64,000 nt of DNA from contig NZ_CP124855.1 of the NCBI RefSeq assembly GCF_030012525.1, forward strand, positions 2,914,001-2,978,000, given 5' to 3'. Below, in pieces: positions 34,320 to 42,984 of this stretch. The DNA is from Chryseobacterium gotjawalense (GTDB lineage Bacteria > Bacteroidota > Bacteroidia > Flavobacteriales > Weeksellaceae). Made by a program: the position numbers and the translations under genes. Below the pieces are notes generated by a model. The model was given only the letters and a program-made list of their open reading frames with translations, was not told the origin of the DNA and did no database searches. How positions within the stretch are numbered: the stretch's first letter is position 1; the number at the start of each line of letters is the position of its first letter.

Positions 34320-35732
34320 ATGAATCATAAAATTGCAGTCATCGGATTAGGATATGTAGGCCTGCCACTGGCAAGACTGTTTGCTACCAAATATCCGGTG
34401 GTAGGGTTCGATATCAATTCAAAACGAATTGCAGAACTGAACCGCGGAACCGACTTTACCTTAGAGGTAGAAGAGGGACTTTTGAAAGCCGTTCTCGTCG
34501 CAGAAAATCTATTTTTAGAAGCAGAATCCGGCGGCACCGTAAGGCCATCAAAAGGATTGTTTTGTTCTTCTTCGGTGGAGGATATCAGAAGTGCCACTAT
34601 TTACATCATCACCGTTCCAACACCTGTTGACAACAATAAAAAACCTGATCTTACCCTCCTTTATAAAGCCAGTAAAACCGTAGGAACCGTTTTGAAAAAG
34701 GGCGATACAGTCATTTACGAATCTACAGTTTATCCGGGAGCAACAGAAGAAGAATGTGTCCCTGTTTTAGAAAAAATTTCTGGTTTGAAGTTCAATAAAG
34801 ATTTCTTCGCGGGTTATTCCCCGGAAAGAATCAACCCGGGAGACAAAGAACATACGGTAGAAAAAATTTTAAAAGTAACGTCGGGCTCTACGGAGGAAAT
34901 TGGTCAGCTTGTAAATGATTTGTACCAATCGGTTATCACCGCAGGAACGCATCTTGCCCCGTCTATCAAAGTAGCGGAAGCTGCGAAAGTGATTGAAAAT
35001 TCACAACGCGATATTAATATTGCTTTTATCAATGAACTGGCAAAAATATTCAACCTCATGAATATCAATACCCAGGACGTGTTAGAAGCTGCAGGAACGA
35101 AGTGGAACTTTCTTCCTTTTAAGCCGGGATTGGTGGGCGGTCACTGCATCGGGGTTGATCCCTATTACCTGGCGCAGCAAGCTCAGAAATTTGGTTATAA
35201 TCCTGAAATTATTTTAGCGGGCAGAAAAATGAATGATTCGATGGGTGCTTATGTAGCCTCACAAGTGGTGAAAGCCATGATAAAAAAAGACATCCCTGTT
35301 AAAGATGCTCATGTCTTGATGCTGGGAATTACCTTCAAAGAAAACTGTCCCGATGTGCGCAACACCAAAATTGTGGATGTTGTGGCTGCTTTGAACGATT
35401 ATGGCATCACCGTCACGATTTTCGATCCCTGGGCAAATCCTGCCGAAGTAAAAAATGAATACGGTTTGGAGATTGTTGCCAACCTCGTCATTGCCAGAGC
35501 GAAGCAACCGCAATATGACATGGTGGGCGACTCCAGCACAATTGCCGGTGAAGTAGGGAAATCTCAGGCGACGGCAGAAATGCAGAGCGATACCGCACGA
35601 AAGTATGATGCCATCATTCTTGGGGTCGCCCACCGGGAATTCCTCGATCTCGATTTGGGTCTCCACCTGAAAGACAATGCCTTGATTTATGACGTGAAAG
35701 GCGTTTTGCAAAATGCAGATGCAAGATTATAA
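34320..35732 (+). CDS. wbpO: UDP-N-acetylhexosamine 6-dehydrogenase (WbpO/TviB-like)
   Basis: NAD-dependent two-step oxidation of C6 to a uronic acid, 470 residues. Seen: [63 protein letters not shown], the catalytic Cys in [14 protein letters not shown], and [13 protein letters not shown]. It is longer than the TviB-type proteins I recall (about 425). There are two extra segments: about 20 residues near 58-78, and about 38 residues at 390-427 that start within a palindrome resembling an intergenic repeat. With the epimerase it probably provides UDP-GalNAcA. Confidence 0.9.
   Translation: MNHKIAVIGLGYVGLPLARLFATKYPVVGFDINSKRIAELNRGTDFTLEVEEGLLKAVLVAENLFLEAESGGTVRPSKGLFCSSSVEDIRSATIYIITVPTPVDNNKKPDLTLLYKASKTVGTVLKKGDTVIYESTVYPGATEEECVPVLEKISGLKFNKDFFAGYSPERINPGDKEHTVEKILKVTSGSTEEIGQLVNDLYQSVITAGTHLAPSIKVAEAAKVIENSQRDINIAFINELAKIFNLMNINTQDVLEAAGTKWNFLPFKPGLVGGHCIGVDPYYLAQQAQKFGYNPEIILAGRKMNDSMGAYVASQVVKAMIKKDIPVKDAHVLMLGITFKENCPDVRNTKIVDVVAALNDYGITVTIFDPWANPAEVKNEYGLEIVANLVIARAKQPQYDMVGDSSTIAGEVGKSQATAEMQSDTARKYDAIILGVAHREFLDLDLGLHLKDNALIYDVKGVLQNADARL
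35487..35600 (+). repeat. Possible repeat-derived in-frame insertion inside the dehydrogenase gene
   Basis: A 114-base (38-codon) stretch that has no counterpart in the TviB sequence as I remember it. Its first 33 bases form GTCATTGC...GCAATATGAC around AGAGCGAAGCAACC, like the dispersed GTCATTGCG...GAAGCAATC phrases in intergenic DNA here (about 22,422, 32,567). It keeps the reading frame. Confidence 0.35.
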
Positions 35733-35768
35733 AATAATAAACTGCCAAAAGTCTCTTACCTTTCAAAA

Positions 35769-36614
35769 ATGAAAACAGACCAACCCACCTACTACATCCA
35801 CTCCAAACAGTCCGTATTTTCTCTGAACTTAAAAGAAGTCTGGGAGTACCGTGATCTGTTGCTGATGTTGGTGAAAAAAGATTTTATTACTTTCTATAAA
35901 CAGACGGTTTTAGGGCCGCTGTGGTTTATTGTGCAGCCTTTGCTGACCACGGTGATCTACATTATCCTGTTTGGAAATATTGCCAAATTATCGACCGACG
36001 GGGTGCCGCAGGTGCTGTTTTACCTCTCCGGAATTACGGTGTGGAATTACTTCTCCGAAAGTTTAACCAAGACCTCTTCCGTCTTTACCGCGAATGCCGG
36101 GATGTTTGGGAAAGTGTATTTCCCGCGGTTGATCATGCCGCTGTCGATTGTAGCTTCATCGCTCATGAAGTTTGCGGTGCAGTTTGGCATCTTCGCCATT
36201 GTGCTGCTGTACTTCGTTATTTTTACCGATGAGGTGCACCCCAATATCTGGATGTTGTTTACGCCGGTTTTAATACTGCTCATGGCGATGTTTGCGTTGG
36301 GAATGGGGATGATCTTCTCGTCCCTGACGACCAAATACAAAGACCTTACTTTTCTTTTAACCTTTGGCGTTCAGCTCTTCATGTATATCACCCCGGTGGT
36401 GTATCCTATTTCGGCATTACCCGAGAAATTCCGGTTTCTGGTCTATATGAATCCGTTGTCCTCCATTTTCGAATGTTTCCGCTATGCCTTTCTGGGCTCC
36501 GGCAGTTTCGACCTGATGAGCATCCTCTGGAGCAGCATTTTCATCACGGTAATCCTCATCATCGGCACGGTGATTTTCAATAAGGTGGAGAAGAGTTTTA
36601 TGGATACGGTGTAG
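35769..36614 (+). CDS. wzm: Polysaccharide ABC exporter, membrane subunit
   Basis: ABC-2 type permease of 281 residues with six predicted membrane segments and the typical cytoplasmic start VWEYRDLLLMLVKKDFITFYKQTVLGPLWFIVQP. It is the Wzm/KpsM/TagG class that exports completed polysaccharide chains across the inner membrane. Its partner ATPase lies 1 kb downstream after a block of repeats, an unusually large gap since these two genes are normally adjacent. Confidence 0.9.
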   Translation: MKTDQPTYYIHSKQSVFSLNLKEVWEYRDLLLMLVKKDFITFYKQTVLGPLWFIVQPLLTTVIYIILFGNIAKLSTDGVPQVLFYLSGITVWNYFSESLTKTSSVFTANAGMFGKVYFPRLIMPLSIVASSLMKFAVQFGIFAIVLLYFVIFTDEVHPNIWMLFTPVLILLMAMFALGMGMIFSSLTTKYKDLTFLLTFGVQLFMYITPVVYPISALPEKFRFLVYMNPLSSIFECFRYAFLGSGSFDLMSILWSSIFITVILIIGTVIFNKVEKSFMDTV

Positions 36615-36790
36615 GGGGCAGGGAGACGTGAGACGTGAGATTGGGTGATTGGGTGAATAGTGATGCGGTAATGTGGTGATGTGATGATGGGATGATTTGC
36701 TGATGTGGTGATGGGATGATTTGCTAATTTGCTGATGTGATAATGTGGTGATGTGATGATTTGGTGAATGGTGAATTGTCAATGGTGAAT
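36615..36790. repeat. Short tandem repeats built on GATGTGGT/GATGATTT
   Basis: Begins right after the wzm stop: units such as GTGAGAC, TGGGTGAT, GATGTGGT, GATGGGAT and GATTTGCT, ending in GTGAATGGTGAATTG-type words. Confidence 0.8.
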
Positions 36791-37118
36791 AACGGGGTTT
36801 TTGTTTGGAGAGCCACAATTTGCGAAGCCAAAAAGGCGAAAGTAATGCGGTGATGGGATGATTTGCTGATTTCGCGAATGGTGAATGGTGAATCCGGTCG
36901 CTGAGCGGAGCCGAAGCGAAAAGCTGTCACCTTGCACCCTTGCACCCTTGCACCCTTGCACCCATGCACCCTTTCACCATGCACCCTTTGGATAACTGCC
37001 GATTGCCACAATCTGCGAAGCACCAGGCGAAGCCAAAAAGGCGAAAGCCTCAATTCCGCTCCTTCGGAGGGGTGCCCCGAAGGGTTGGGGTGGTAACCAC
37101 ATCGTTATTTTATCATTT
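36791..37118. repeat. Mixed dispersed repeats in the wzm-wzt gap
   Basis: GCGAAGCCAAAAAGGCGAAAG occurs twice (about 36,822 and 37,030). Between them are TTGCACCC units in tandem (36,928-36,990, 8 bp) and GCTGAGCGGAGCCGAAGC. It ends with CTCCTTCGGAGGGGTGCCCC and GGTTGGGGTGG, related to the GC-rich repeat after wzc. Confidence 0.75.
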
Positions 37119-37364
37119 TCAGATGGATACCTGGTATGGCGAATGTGCTCCGTAGGAGCGGTATCTCTGTAGAATTAATTAACCAACAATGGTACGGCTC
37201 CGTAGGTGCCGAATCTTTTTTTGCAATTGCTGTGAATGGGTTGGGTATTGTGGTGGCTGTGTGTAGGAAGTTACACGATGCAATGGGGGTGGTCTCCACA
37301 TGATATAACCAAAAATGAAAATTACTGATGCACGACAGGTGATCCACGATTTATTTTTCCGGCA
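37119..37364. repeat. CTCCGTAGGAGC-type hairpin element
   Basis: GCTCCGTAGGAGCGG (about 37,148) and GGCTCCGTAGGTGCC (about 37,197) are two short hairpins about 50 bases apart, with ATCTCTGTAGAATTAATTAA between. This resembles dispersed sequences I associate with Flavobacteriales genomes. The rest is GC-mixed DNA with no supported gene. Confidence 0.5.
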
Positions 37365-37500
37365 GCGAAACCACCCCGTCCTTCCGCAAGCGGAATGACA
37401 CCCCTCCAGGGGAGGGGAATGGGCACTTCGCAAAGAACATAAACTCCGGTTTCCACAACAAATCTTCATCAACACCATTGCTTAATTAAAAACTAAATGC
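37365..37500. repeat. Reverse copy of the GC-rich repeat
   Basis: ACCACCCCGTCC, a GCAAGCGGAATGACACCCCT block and CCAGGGGAGGGG: the reverse form of the element at 32,436-32,527, pointing toward the copy at 37,045. Confidence 0.65.
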
Positions 37501-37534
37501 TTAATTTGTAAATAATTTCATAAAACACTTAAAT

Positions 37535-37632
37535 CCAACACCCAACACCCAACACCCAACGCCCATCACCTAGCACCTAGCACGCAACACCCACATCTAT
37601 CATCTATCAGTCTATCATCTATCCGTCTAATA
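37535..37632. repeat. Short tandem repeats running up to the wzt start
   Basis: Heptamers CACCCAA (three perfect copies), CGCCCAT, CACCTAG (two), CACGCAA and CACCCAC, then ATCTATC (two) and AGTCTATC-type units. One array changes its core word along its length while keeping the 7-base step. Confidence 0.9.
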
Positions 37633-37641
37633 CCCCCATCC

Positions 37642-38877
37642 TTGAACCCAAATACCGCCATCCGCGCCTCCAACATCTCCAAACAGTACCGCCTCGGTGA
37701 GGTAGGCACCGGCACCATTGCCCATGACCTGAACCGTGCCTGGGCGAAGCTCCGCGGCAAAGAAGACCCTTTCCTAAAGATTGGCGAAAGCAACGACCGT
37801 TCCAGCAAAGGCAACAGTGATTATGTATGGTCTTTAAAAGATATCAATTTTGAAATTGAAAAAGGCGATGCGGTAGGCATTATCGGCAGAAACGGGGCGG
37901 GAAAATCTACCCTGTTAAAATTACTCAGCCGCGTGACCAAACCCACGACCGGGCATTTTGAAGTGCAGGGCAGGATCGCTTCTTTGCTCGAAGTAGGCAC
38001 CGGTTTTAACCCCGAGATGACAGGCCGTGAAAACATCTTTCTGAATGGCGCGATTTTAGGAATGCGCCGCCAGGAGATCAAAAGAAAGTTTGATGAGATC
38101 GTGGACTTTGCAGGCGTAGAACGCTATATCGATACCCCGGTGAAACGCTATTCTTCCGGGATGTATGTGAGGCTGGCTTTTGCCGTTGCCGCGCATCTGG
38201 AATCAGAGATCCTCATTGTAGATGAAGTTCTGGCGGTAGGCGATGCCGAGTTTCAGAAAAAATGCCTTGGAAAAATGGGTGATGTGAGTAAGGGTGAGGG
38301 CAGAACCGTGCTTTTTGTGAGTCATAATATAGCTGCGGTAAAAACGCTTTGCACCAAAGGTATTTTACTTGAAAGTGGAATTTTAAAAAGATTTGGTGAG
38401 ATTGAGGATGTAGCGGAAACCTATAGAAATTCTGGTGCTGTAACAAGCAAAAGTTATGTTGTATCAAAAAGCAAAGAATTATATGTAAAAAGAGCTGAAA
38501 TTAATAATGATACAGCGGAATTTTATAGTGATGAAGACATCCACTTTTCGTTTGAGATTGAAAATACAGGGATGAAAATCGAAAATGTATATGCTCTTGT
38601 TCGGGTTATGGATTCTAACGAGCAGCCAATATTTTCCTCACAGCACCTGATTAGTGCAGACGTGAATAAATTATCAATGACAATTGAAAATGGCTTTTTG
38701 GTTAAAGGGTTTTATCATCTAAGTGTTTTTATTTATAAACCAGGGAGTCCGCCTCTGGATGTAGTTCCGAGATGTTGCGATTTTACTATCCTAAATAATA
38801 ATTCTGAATTCGCGCATTTAGAGACTTTCAATATTGGAAATGTTTTTAACGGCAATTTAATTTGGGATATCCGGTAA
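37642..38877 (+). CDS. wzt: Polysaccharide ABC exporter, ATPase with C-terminal sugar-binding domain
   Basis: A 411-residue Wzt. The ATPase domain (about 1-240) has Walker A GIIGRNGAGKSTLLKL, signature YSSGMYVRLAFA, Walker B EILIVDEVLAVGD and switch His in FVSHNIAAV. The C-terminal half (about 275-411) is a beta-rich domain of the Wzt C-terminal type, which in characterised systems reads the polymer's end group. The start is TTG, directly after the repeat array. Base composition changes inside the gene: close to 50% G+C in the ATPase part and about 30% in the C-terminal part, by counts of sample lines. Confidence 0.9.
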   Translation: MNPNTAIRASNISKQYRLGEVGTGTIAHDLNRAWAKLRGKEDPFLKIGESNDRSSKGNSDYVWSLKDINFEIEKGDAVGIIGRNGAGKSTLLKLLSRVTKPTTGHFEVQGRIASLLEVGTGFNPEMTGRENIFLNGAILGMRRQEIKRKFDEIVDFAGVERYIDTPVKRYSSGMYVRLAFAVAAHLESEILIVDEVLAVGDAEFQKKCLGKMGDVSKGEGRTVLFVSHNIAAVKTLCTKGILLESGILKRFGEIEDVAETYRNSGAVTSKSYVVSKSKELYVKRAEINNDTAEFYSDEDIHFSFEIENTGMKIENVYALVRVMDSNEQPIFSSQHLISADVNKLSMTIENGFLVKGFYHLSVFIYKPGSPPLDVVPRCCDFTILNNNSEFAHLETFNIGNVFNGNLIWDIR

Positions 38878-38887
38878 TTTTCAGTTC

Positions 38888-39499
38888 ATGTTAAAGAAAA
38901 TCAAAAATATTATAATGAATTATATATTCCTACATATGACTAATATGCAGGAACAAAAGGACTATGATAATTTATACAAGTTCAAAGATAGGTTTTTAAC
39001 TGCCGGAGATTCATTGTATTTGGGAAAAGATTATAAAATACTTAATCCGGAATATATAAGATTAGGTGATTCATTCGCAGCGAAAGAGCGATTCAGAATG
39101 GAAGCAATTATAACTTATGAGGATCAGAAATTTACGCCGGAGATAATAATAGGTAATAATGTAACATTTAATAATGACTGTCATATAGGGTGTATAAGTA
39201 AAGTCAAGATTGAAGATAATTGTCTATTTGCAAGCAGGGTTTATATTTCTGATCACGATCATGGTGCGACAAATTTAGAATCACTTAAATTACCACCCGC
39301 AAAACGACCATTGCAATCGAAAGGGGACGTCACAATAAAAAAGAACGTGTGGGTTGGAGAAGGAGTAGCTATATTGTCGGGTGTAACAATCGGTGAAAAC
39401 TGTATTGTCGCCGCTAATTCGGTAGTTACAAAGAGCTTTCCGGCAAATGTCGTAATAGGTGGAATTCCAGCCAAAATAATAAAATCAATTAATGAGTAA
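38888..39499 (+). CDS. Hexapeptide-repeat O-acetyltransferase
   Basis: A 203-residue left-handed beta-helix transferase (WbbJ/LacA type). Hexapeptide repeats run from about residue 90 (IIIGNNVTFNNDCHIGCISKVKIEDNC) to 190, with the acetyl-CoA-binding loop SDHDHGA and the usual ending GGIPAKIIKSI. It probably acetylates a sugar of the glycan or its nucleotide precursor. Its end overlaps the next gene by eight bases. Confidence 0.8.
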   Translation: MLKKIKNIIMNYIFLHMTNMQEQKDYDNLYKFKDRFLTAGDSLYLGKDYKILNPEYIRLGDSFAAKERFRMEAIITYEDQKFTPEIIIGNNVTFNNDCHIGCISKVKIEDNCLFASRVYISDHDHGATNLESLKLPPAKRPLQSKGDVTIKKNVWVGEGVAILSGVTIGENCIVAANSVVTKSFPANVVIGGIPAKIIKSINE

Positions 39500-40373
39500 T
39501 TTGCTCGCCATAATTATCCCATACTATAAAATCACTTTCTTGAGGGAGACCCTGGATTCTTTGGCGGCGCAAACTGATCAAAGATTTACGGTTTATATCG
39601 GCAACGATGCTTCTCCCGAAAATCCCGAAGACTTGTTAGAAGAATTTGAAGGAAAATTTAATTTTGTTTACAAAAATTTTGAAGAGAATTTGGGTGGCAC
39701 TTCGTTAACCAAACAATGGAATCGGTGTATTGAGATGATGCAAGATGAAGAATGGTTTATGATTTTAGGTGATGATGATTATTTTAGTTCCAATGTTATC
39801 GAGGAATTTTATAAAAACATTGTTTTTGCAGAAAGAGAAAACGTAAATGTCATGAAGCTAAATTCTGCGACTGTGAATGAAAATAGCGTTATTACATCAG
39901 AAAAAAAACCGGAACCATTTATCAAATCATCCATTGATCATTTTTTCGATAAGTTTATATTTGAAGGTAGAAGCAGTTTATCAGAACATATTTTTAAAAA
40001 ATCACAGTATGATCTGTACTGTTTTAAAAATCTGCCTTTAGCCTGGCATGCAGACGACCTTGCCGTACTTGAGTTTTCTGAATATGCAAATACTATGTTT
40101 TTGGAAAAAGCTAAATGTTTTGTAAGGATCTCAGCAGAAAGTATAAGTGGCAACCCTGAGAAATTTAAAAAAGAAAAATGGGGGGCTACCAAAATGTTTT
40201 TTGACAGCGTATGTTATAATTTATCTAAATTTAACAAAGCGCAAAAAGCACAGTTGTTTGACCTTATCGAATGGCATGAAAAAGAAAAGAATATTAAGGT
40301 GAAAATACCAAATAGATTGACTGAATTTTTTAGCGTTTATGGATACAAGGCTCTGCTTAAATTTTTGAGATAG
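39492..40373 (+). CDS. Glycosyltransferase family 2
   Basis: A 293-residue GT-A fold enzyme: LLAIIIPYYKITFLRETLDSL at the start, nucleotide site GNDASPENP, and metal motif ILGDDDYF at about 95. No membrane segment. Sugar and acceptor unknown. It overlaps the previous gene by eight bases and is separated from the next by one base, so it is tightly coupled. Confidence 0.85.
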   Translation: MSNLLAIIIPYYKITFLRETLDSLAAQTDQRFTVYIGNDASPENPEDLLEEFEGKFNFVYKNFEENLGGTSLTKQWNRCIEMMQDEEWFMILGDDDYFSSNVIEEFYKNIVFAERENVNVMKLNSATVNENSVITSEKKPEPFIKSSIDHFFDKFIFEGRSSLSEHIFKKSQYDLYCFKNLPLAWHADDLAVLEFSEYANTMFLEKAKCFVRISAESISGNPEKFKKEKWGATKMFFDSVCYNLSKFNKAQKAQLFDLIEWHEKEKNIKVKIPNRLTEFFSVYGYKALLKFLR

Positions 40374-40374
40374 A

Positions 40375-41253
40375 ATGAAAAATTACCTCTACTTCCTTTT
40401 CTGGCTTATTCGGACATGGCCTATGCGCTGGAGTTTTCCAAAATATAAGATCATGACCATTGAGGCAACCATTGATGATATTGTGCTTAATAAGAAAAGT
40501 ATTTGCAGATTTGGAGATGGCGAGTTTATTTTAATGTTAAAAGAAAGAGGTTTACCATTTCAAGATCCTGATTCACTATTATCTAACAAACTCATAGAAA
40601 CAATTGTCAATCGAAATGAAAAACTAATTGTTGCTATACCAGATAGCTTAGCACGAAGAAAAACTCATAAACGATTTGTAAAAGTTCATTGGTTGATGTT
40701 TATAAATAATTACGGTGGTAGGCTTTCAAAAATCATTGATAAAAATTATTATTATGGAAATTCAAATATGACCAGGCTGTATGCGGGGATGAAAGATAAA
40801 ACAAAGTCCAGTGAATATTTCGCTAAAATAAAAACAATTTGGAATAATCAAGATGTACTAATTGTGGAAGGCGAACTATCCCGACTGGGGGTTGGCAATG
40901 ATCTTTTGGATAATGCAAAAAGTATAAAAAGAATTATCAGTTCAAACAAAAATGCCTTTACAAAGTATGACGATATAAAAAATAATGCTCTTAAATACGG
41001 TGAGGGAAAATTGATACTATGTGCATTAGGTCCCACAGCCACAGTGTTGAGTTCTGAATTGTGTACGGCAGGATATTGGGCGTTAGATATTGGTCATATT
41101 GATGTAGAATATATGTGGATGCTTATGGGCGCTAATCAAAGGACTGCGATAAAAGGTAGATTTGTTAATGAGTCTAATAATTCCGAGGGATATGATTTAG
41201 ATGAAAAAGATGTTATTTATTACAGAAATTCCATAATTTTAGAATTAACATAG
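40375..41253 (+). CDS. GT-D fold glycosyltransferase (DUF1792-like)
   Basis: A 292-residue protein with the DUF1792/GT-D pattern: RFGDGEFILMLKERGLPFQ near 43-62 (the E/D region that binds UDP and metal in the streptococcal member), then GNSNMTRLY, VEGELSRLGVGNDLL, and LCALGPTATVLSSEL. A hydrophobic N-terminus (LYFLFWLIRTWP) may bind the membrane. In streptococci the family adds glucose to a protein-linked glycan; the sugar here is not known. Confidence 0.75.
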   Translation: MKNYLYFLFWLIRTWPMRWSFPKYKIMTIEATIDDIVLNKKSICRFGDGEFILMLKERGLPFQDPDSLLSNKLIETIVNRNEKLIVAIPDSLARRKTHKRFVKVHWLMFINNYGGRLSKIIDKNYYYGNSNMTRLYAGMKDKTKSSEYFAKIKTIWNNQDVLIVEGELSRLGVGNDLLDNAKSIKRIISSNKNAFTKYDDIKNNALKYGEGKLILCALGPTATVLSSELCTAGYWALDIGHIDVEYMWMLMGANQRTAIKGRFVNESNNSEGYDLDEKDVIYYRNSIILELT

Positions 41254-41260
41254 TAATAAT

Positions 41261-42343
41261 ATGATTCCTGTTACAAAACCTTTTTTACCGCCCCAACAAA
41301 TTTACCAGTCTTATCTGGATGGAATTTGGAAAAGAAATTGGCTCACCAATATGGGTCCATTAGCCAGTGATTTAGAACTGCGGCTTCAAGAATTTTTAAA
41401 GGTTGATCATTTGCTGTTTGTGACCAACGGAACTGTTGCTTTGCAAATGGCGATTAAAGCATTGGATTTAAAAGGCGAAATCATTACCACGCCTTTTTCT
41501 TTTGTCGCAACAACTTCCAGTATCGTGTGGGAAGGCTGCACTCCTGTTTTTGTAGATATCGATCCCGAAAGTTTAAATATTGATGCCGCTAAAATTGAAG
41601 CAGCCATTACGGAAAACACTTCAGCGATTCTCGCCACCCATGTTTATGGTAATCCCTGCGAGGTGGAAAAAATAGACCGGATTGCAAAAAAGCACAATCT
41701 GAAAGTTATTTACGACGCAGCCCATTCTTTTGGTGTTGAAGTCAAGGGAAGATCAATCTTTGAATTTGGCGATATTTCCACATGCAGTCTTCATGCTACC
41801 AAATTATACCACAGCATTGAAGGCGGTTTATTAATTACTAAAGATCCAGTCCTTTTAAAGAAATTAGCTTCGGTACGGAATTTCGGTATCTCTGGATTTG
41901 AGAGTTTTGATGAATTGGGATTGAATGGAAAGAACTCCGAGTTTCATGCCGTCATGGGATTGGCGAATTTGAAATACATCGAAGAGATTTCTAAAAAGAG
42001 AAAAGCATTAACCACAAGGTACGACGATAAATTAAAGAACTTAAAAGCCCGGCGTCCGATTTGGCATATTGATTCTGAAAATAATGCCGCTTATTATCCC
42101 ATTATTTTCGACACCGAAGAATTGATGTTAAAATGCAGAGAACATTTGCAGCTCAATGAAATTGGAACGAGACGGTATTTCTACCCCAGTTTAGCCACTG
42201 CGCTTCCTTATCTCGAACCACAGCATTTTCCCGTAACCGATGATATTGCAAAACGCGTTTTATGTCTACCGCTTTTCTATGATTTAACCATTGAAGAAGT
42301 GGATATGATTTGTCGGTTATTATTACGAATTCAAAATAATTAA
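41261..42343 (+). CDS. DegT/DnrJ/EryC1 sugar aminotransferase
   Basis: PLP enzyme of 360 residues that aminates a keto-sugar nucleotide. Seen: NGTVALQMAIKAL, TTPFSFVATTSSIVWEGC, IYDAAHSFG, and the PLP lysine in CSLHATKLYHSIEGGLL. The following gene is an acetyltransferase of the kind that N-acetylates the new amino group (as in Fuc3NAc, Qui4NAc or bacillosamine routes). The 4,6-dehydratase that should feed it is not in the window. Confidence 0.9.
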   Translation: MIPVTKPFLPPQQIYQSYLDGIWKRNWLTNMGPLASDLELRLQEFLKVDHLLFVTNGTVALQMAIKALDLKGEIITTPFSFVATTSSIVWEGCTPVFVDIDPESLNIDAAKIEAAITENTSAILATHVYGNPCEVEKIDRIAKKHNLKVIYDAAHSFGVEVKGRSIFEFGDISTCSLHATKLYHSIEGGLLITKDPVLLKKLASVRNFGISGFESFDELGLNGKNSEFHAVMGLANLKYIEEISKKRKALTTRYDDKLKNLKARRPIWHIDSENNAAYYPIIFDTEELMLKCREHLQLNEIGTRRYFYPSLATALPYLEPQHFPVTDDIAKRVLCLPLFYDLTIEEVDMICRLLLRIQNN

Positions 42344-42345
42344 CC

Positions 42346-42984
42346 ATGATCATTATCGGAGTGAAAGGTTTTGCCAAAGAAGTACTTGAAATACTGCATC
42401 AGAATAATCAGCTGGAAGGTGTGGCTTTTTATGATGATGTGAATCACGATCTTCCCGATGTATTGTACAATCAGTTTCCTATCTTAAAAAATGAAAAGCA
42501 GGTTAAAGAACATTTCCAAAACTCTGGAAACGATTTTACCATCGGAATTGGAGGCCCATTACTCCGAAAAAAAATGCTGGAAAAGTTTGAAGCATTTGGT
42601 GGTAAATTAAAATCAACGGTAAGTAAATTTTCCGATATAGGCAGTTACGGAGTTCAAATAGGAGAAGGGAGTAATATCCTTTCTGGCGCGATAGTGTCAA
42701 ACAGTGTTTATATTGGGAATGCAAATATGATCTATTACAATGCAATTATTACCCATGATGTAATCACAGGAGATTATGTTGAAATTTCACCCGGTGCAAA
42801 ACTTTTGGGCAGATGTTCAGTGGGCGATTTTTCCAGCATTGGAAGTAATGCTGTAATATTACCTAATGTTAAAGTGGGAAGAAATGTAATTGTAGGCGCA
42901 GGTGCCGTTGTAACAAAAGATCTACCGGATCACTGCGTTGCAGTGGGTATTCCGGCAAAAATTATTAGAATGAATCATGATTGA
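42346..42984 (+). CDS. NeuD/PglD-family sugar acetyltransferase
   Basis: A 212-residue protein with an N-terminal Rossmann-like domain (MIIIGVKGFAKEVLEIL) and a C-terminal hexapeptide beta-helix (from about 95: SDIGSYGVQIGEGSNILSGA to VVTKDLPDHCVAVGIPAKII). The active-site His is in IITHDVITGDYVEISPG. It is two bases after the aminotransferase gene and is very likely its partner in making an N-acetyl amino sugar. The next gene overlaps its end by eight bases. Confidence 0.85.
   Translation: MIIIGVKGFAKEVLEILHQNNQLEGVAFYDDVNHDLPDVLYNQFPILKNEKQVKEHFQNSGNDFTIGIGGPLLRKKMLEKFEAFGGKLKSTVSKFSDIGSYGVQIGEGSNILSGAIVSNSVYIGNANMIYYNAIITHDVITGDYVEISPGAKLLGRCSVGDFSSIGSNAVILPNVKVGRNVIVGAGAVVTKDLPDHCVAVGIPAKIIRMNHD

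Noticed and set aside
36779..37478. Small minus-strand frames in the wzm-wzt gap
   Set aside because: They cross dispersed repeats (TTGCACCC tandem, GC-rich element) and do not resemble proteins.
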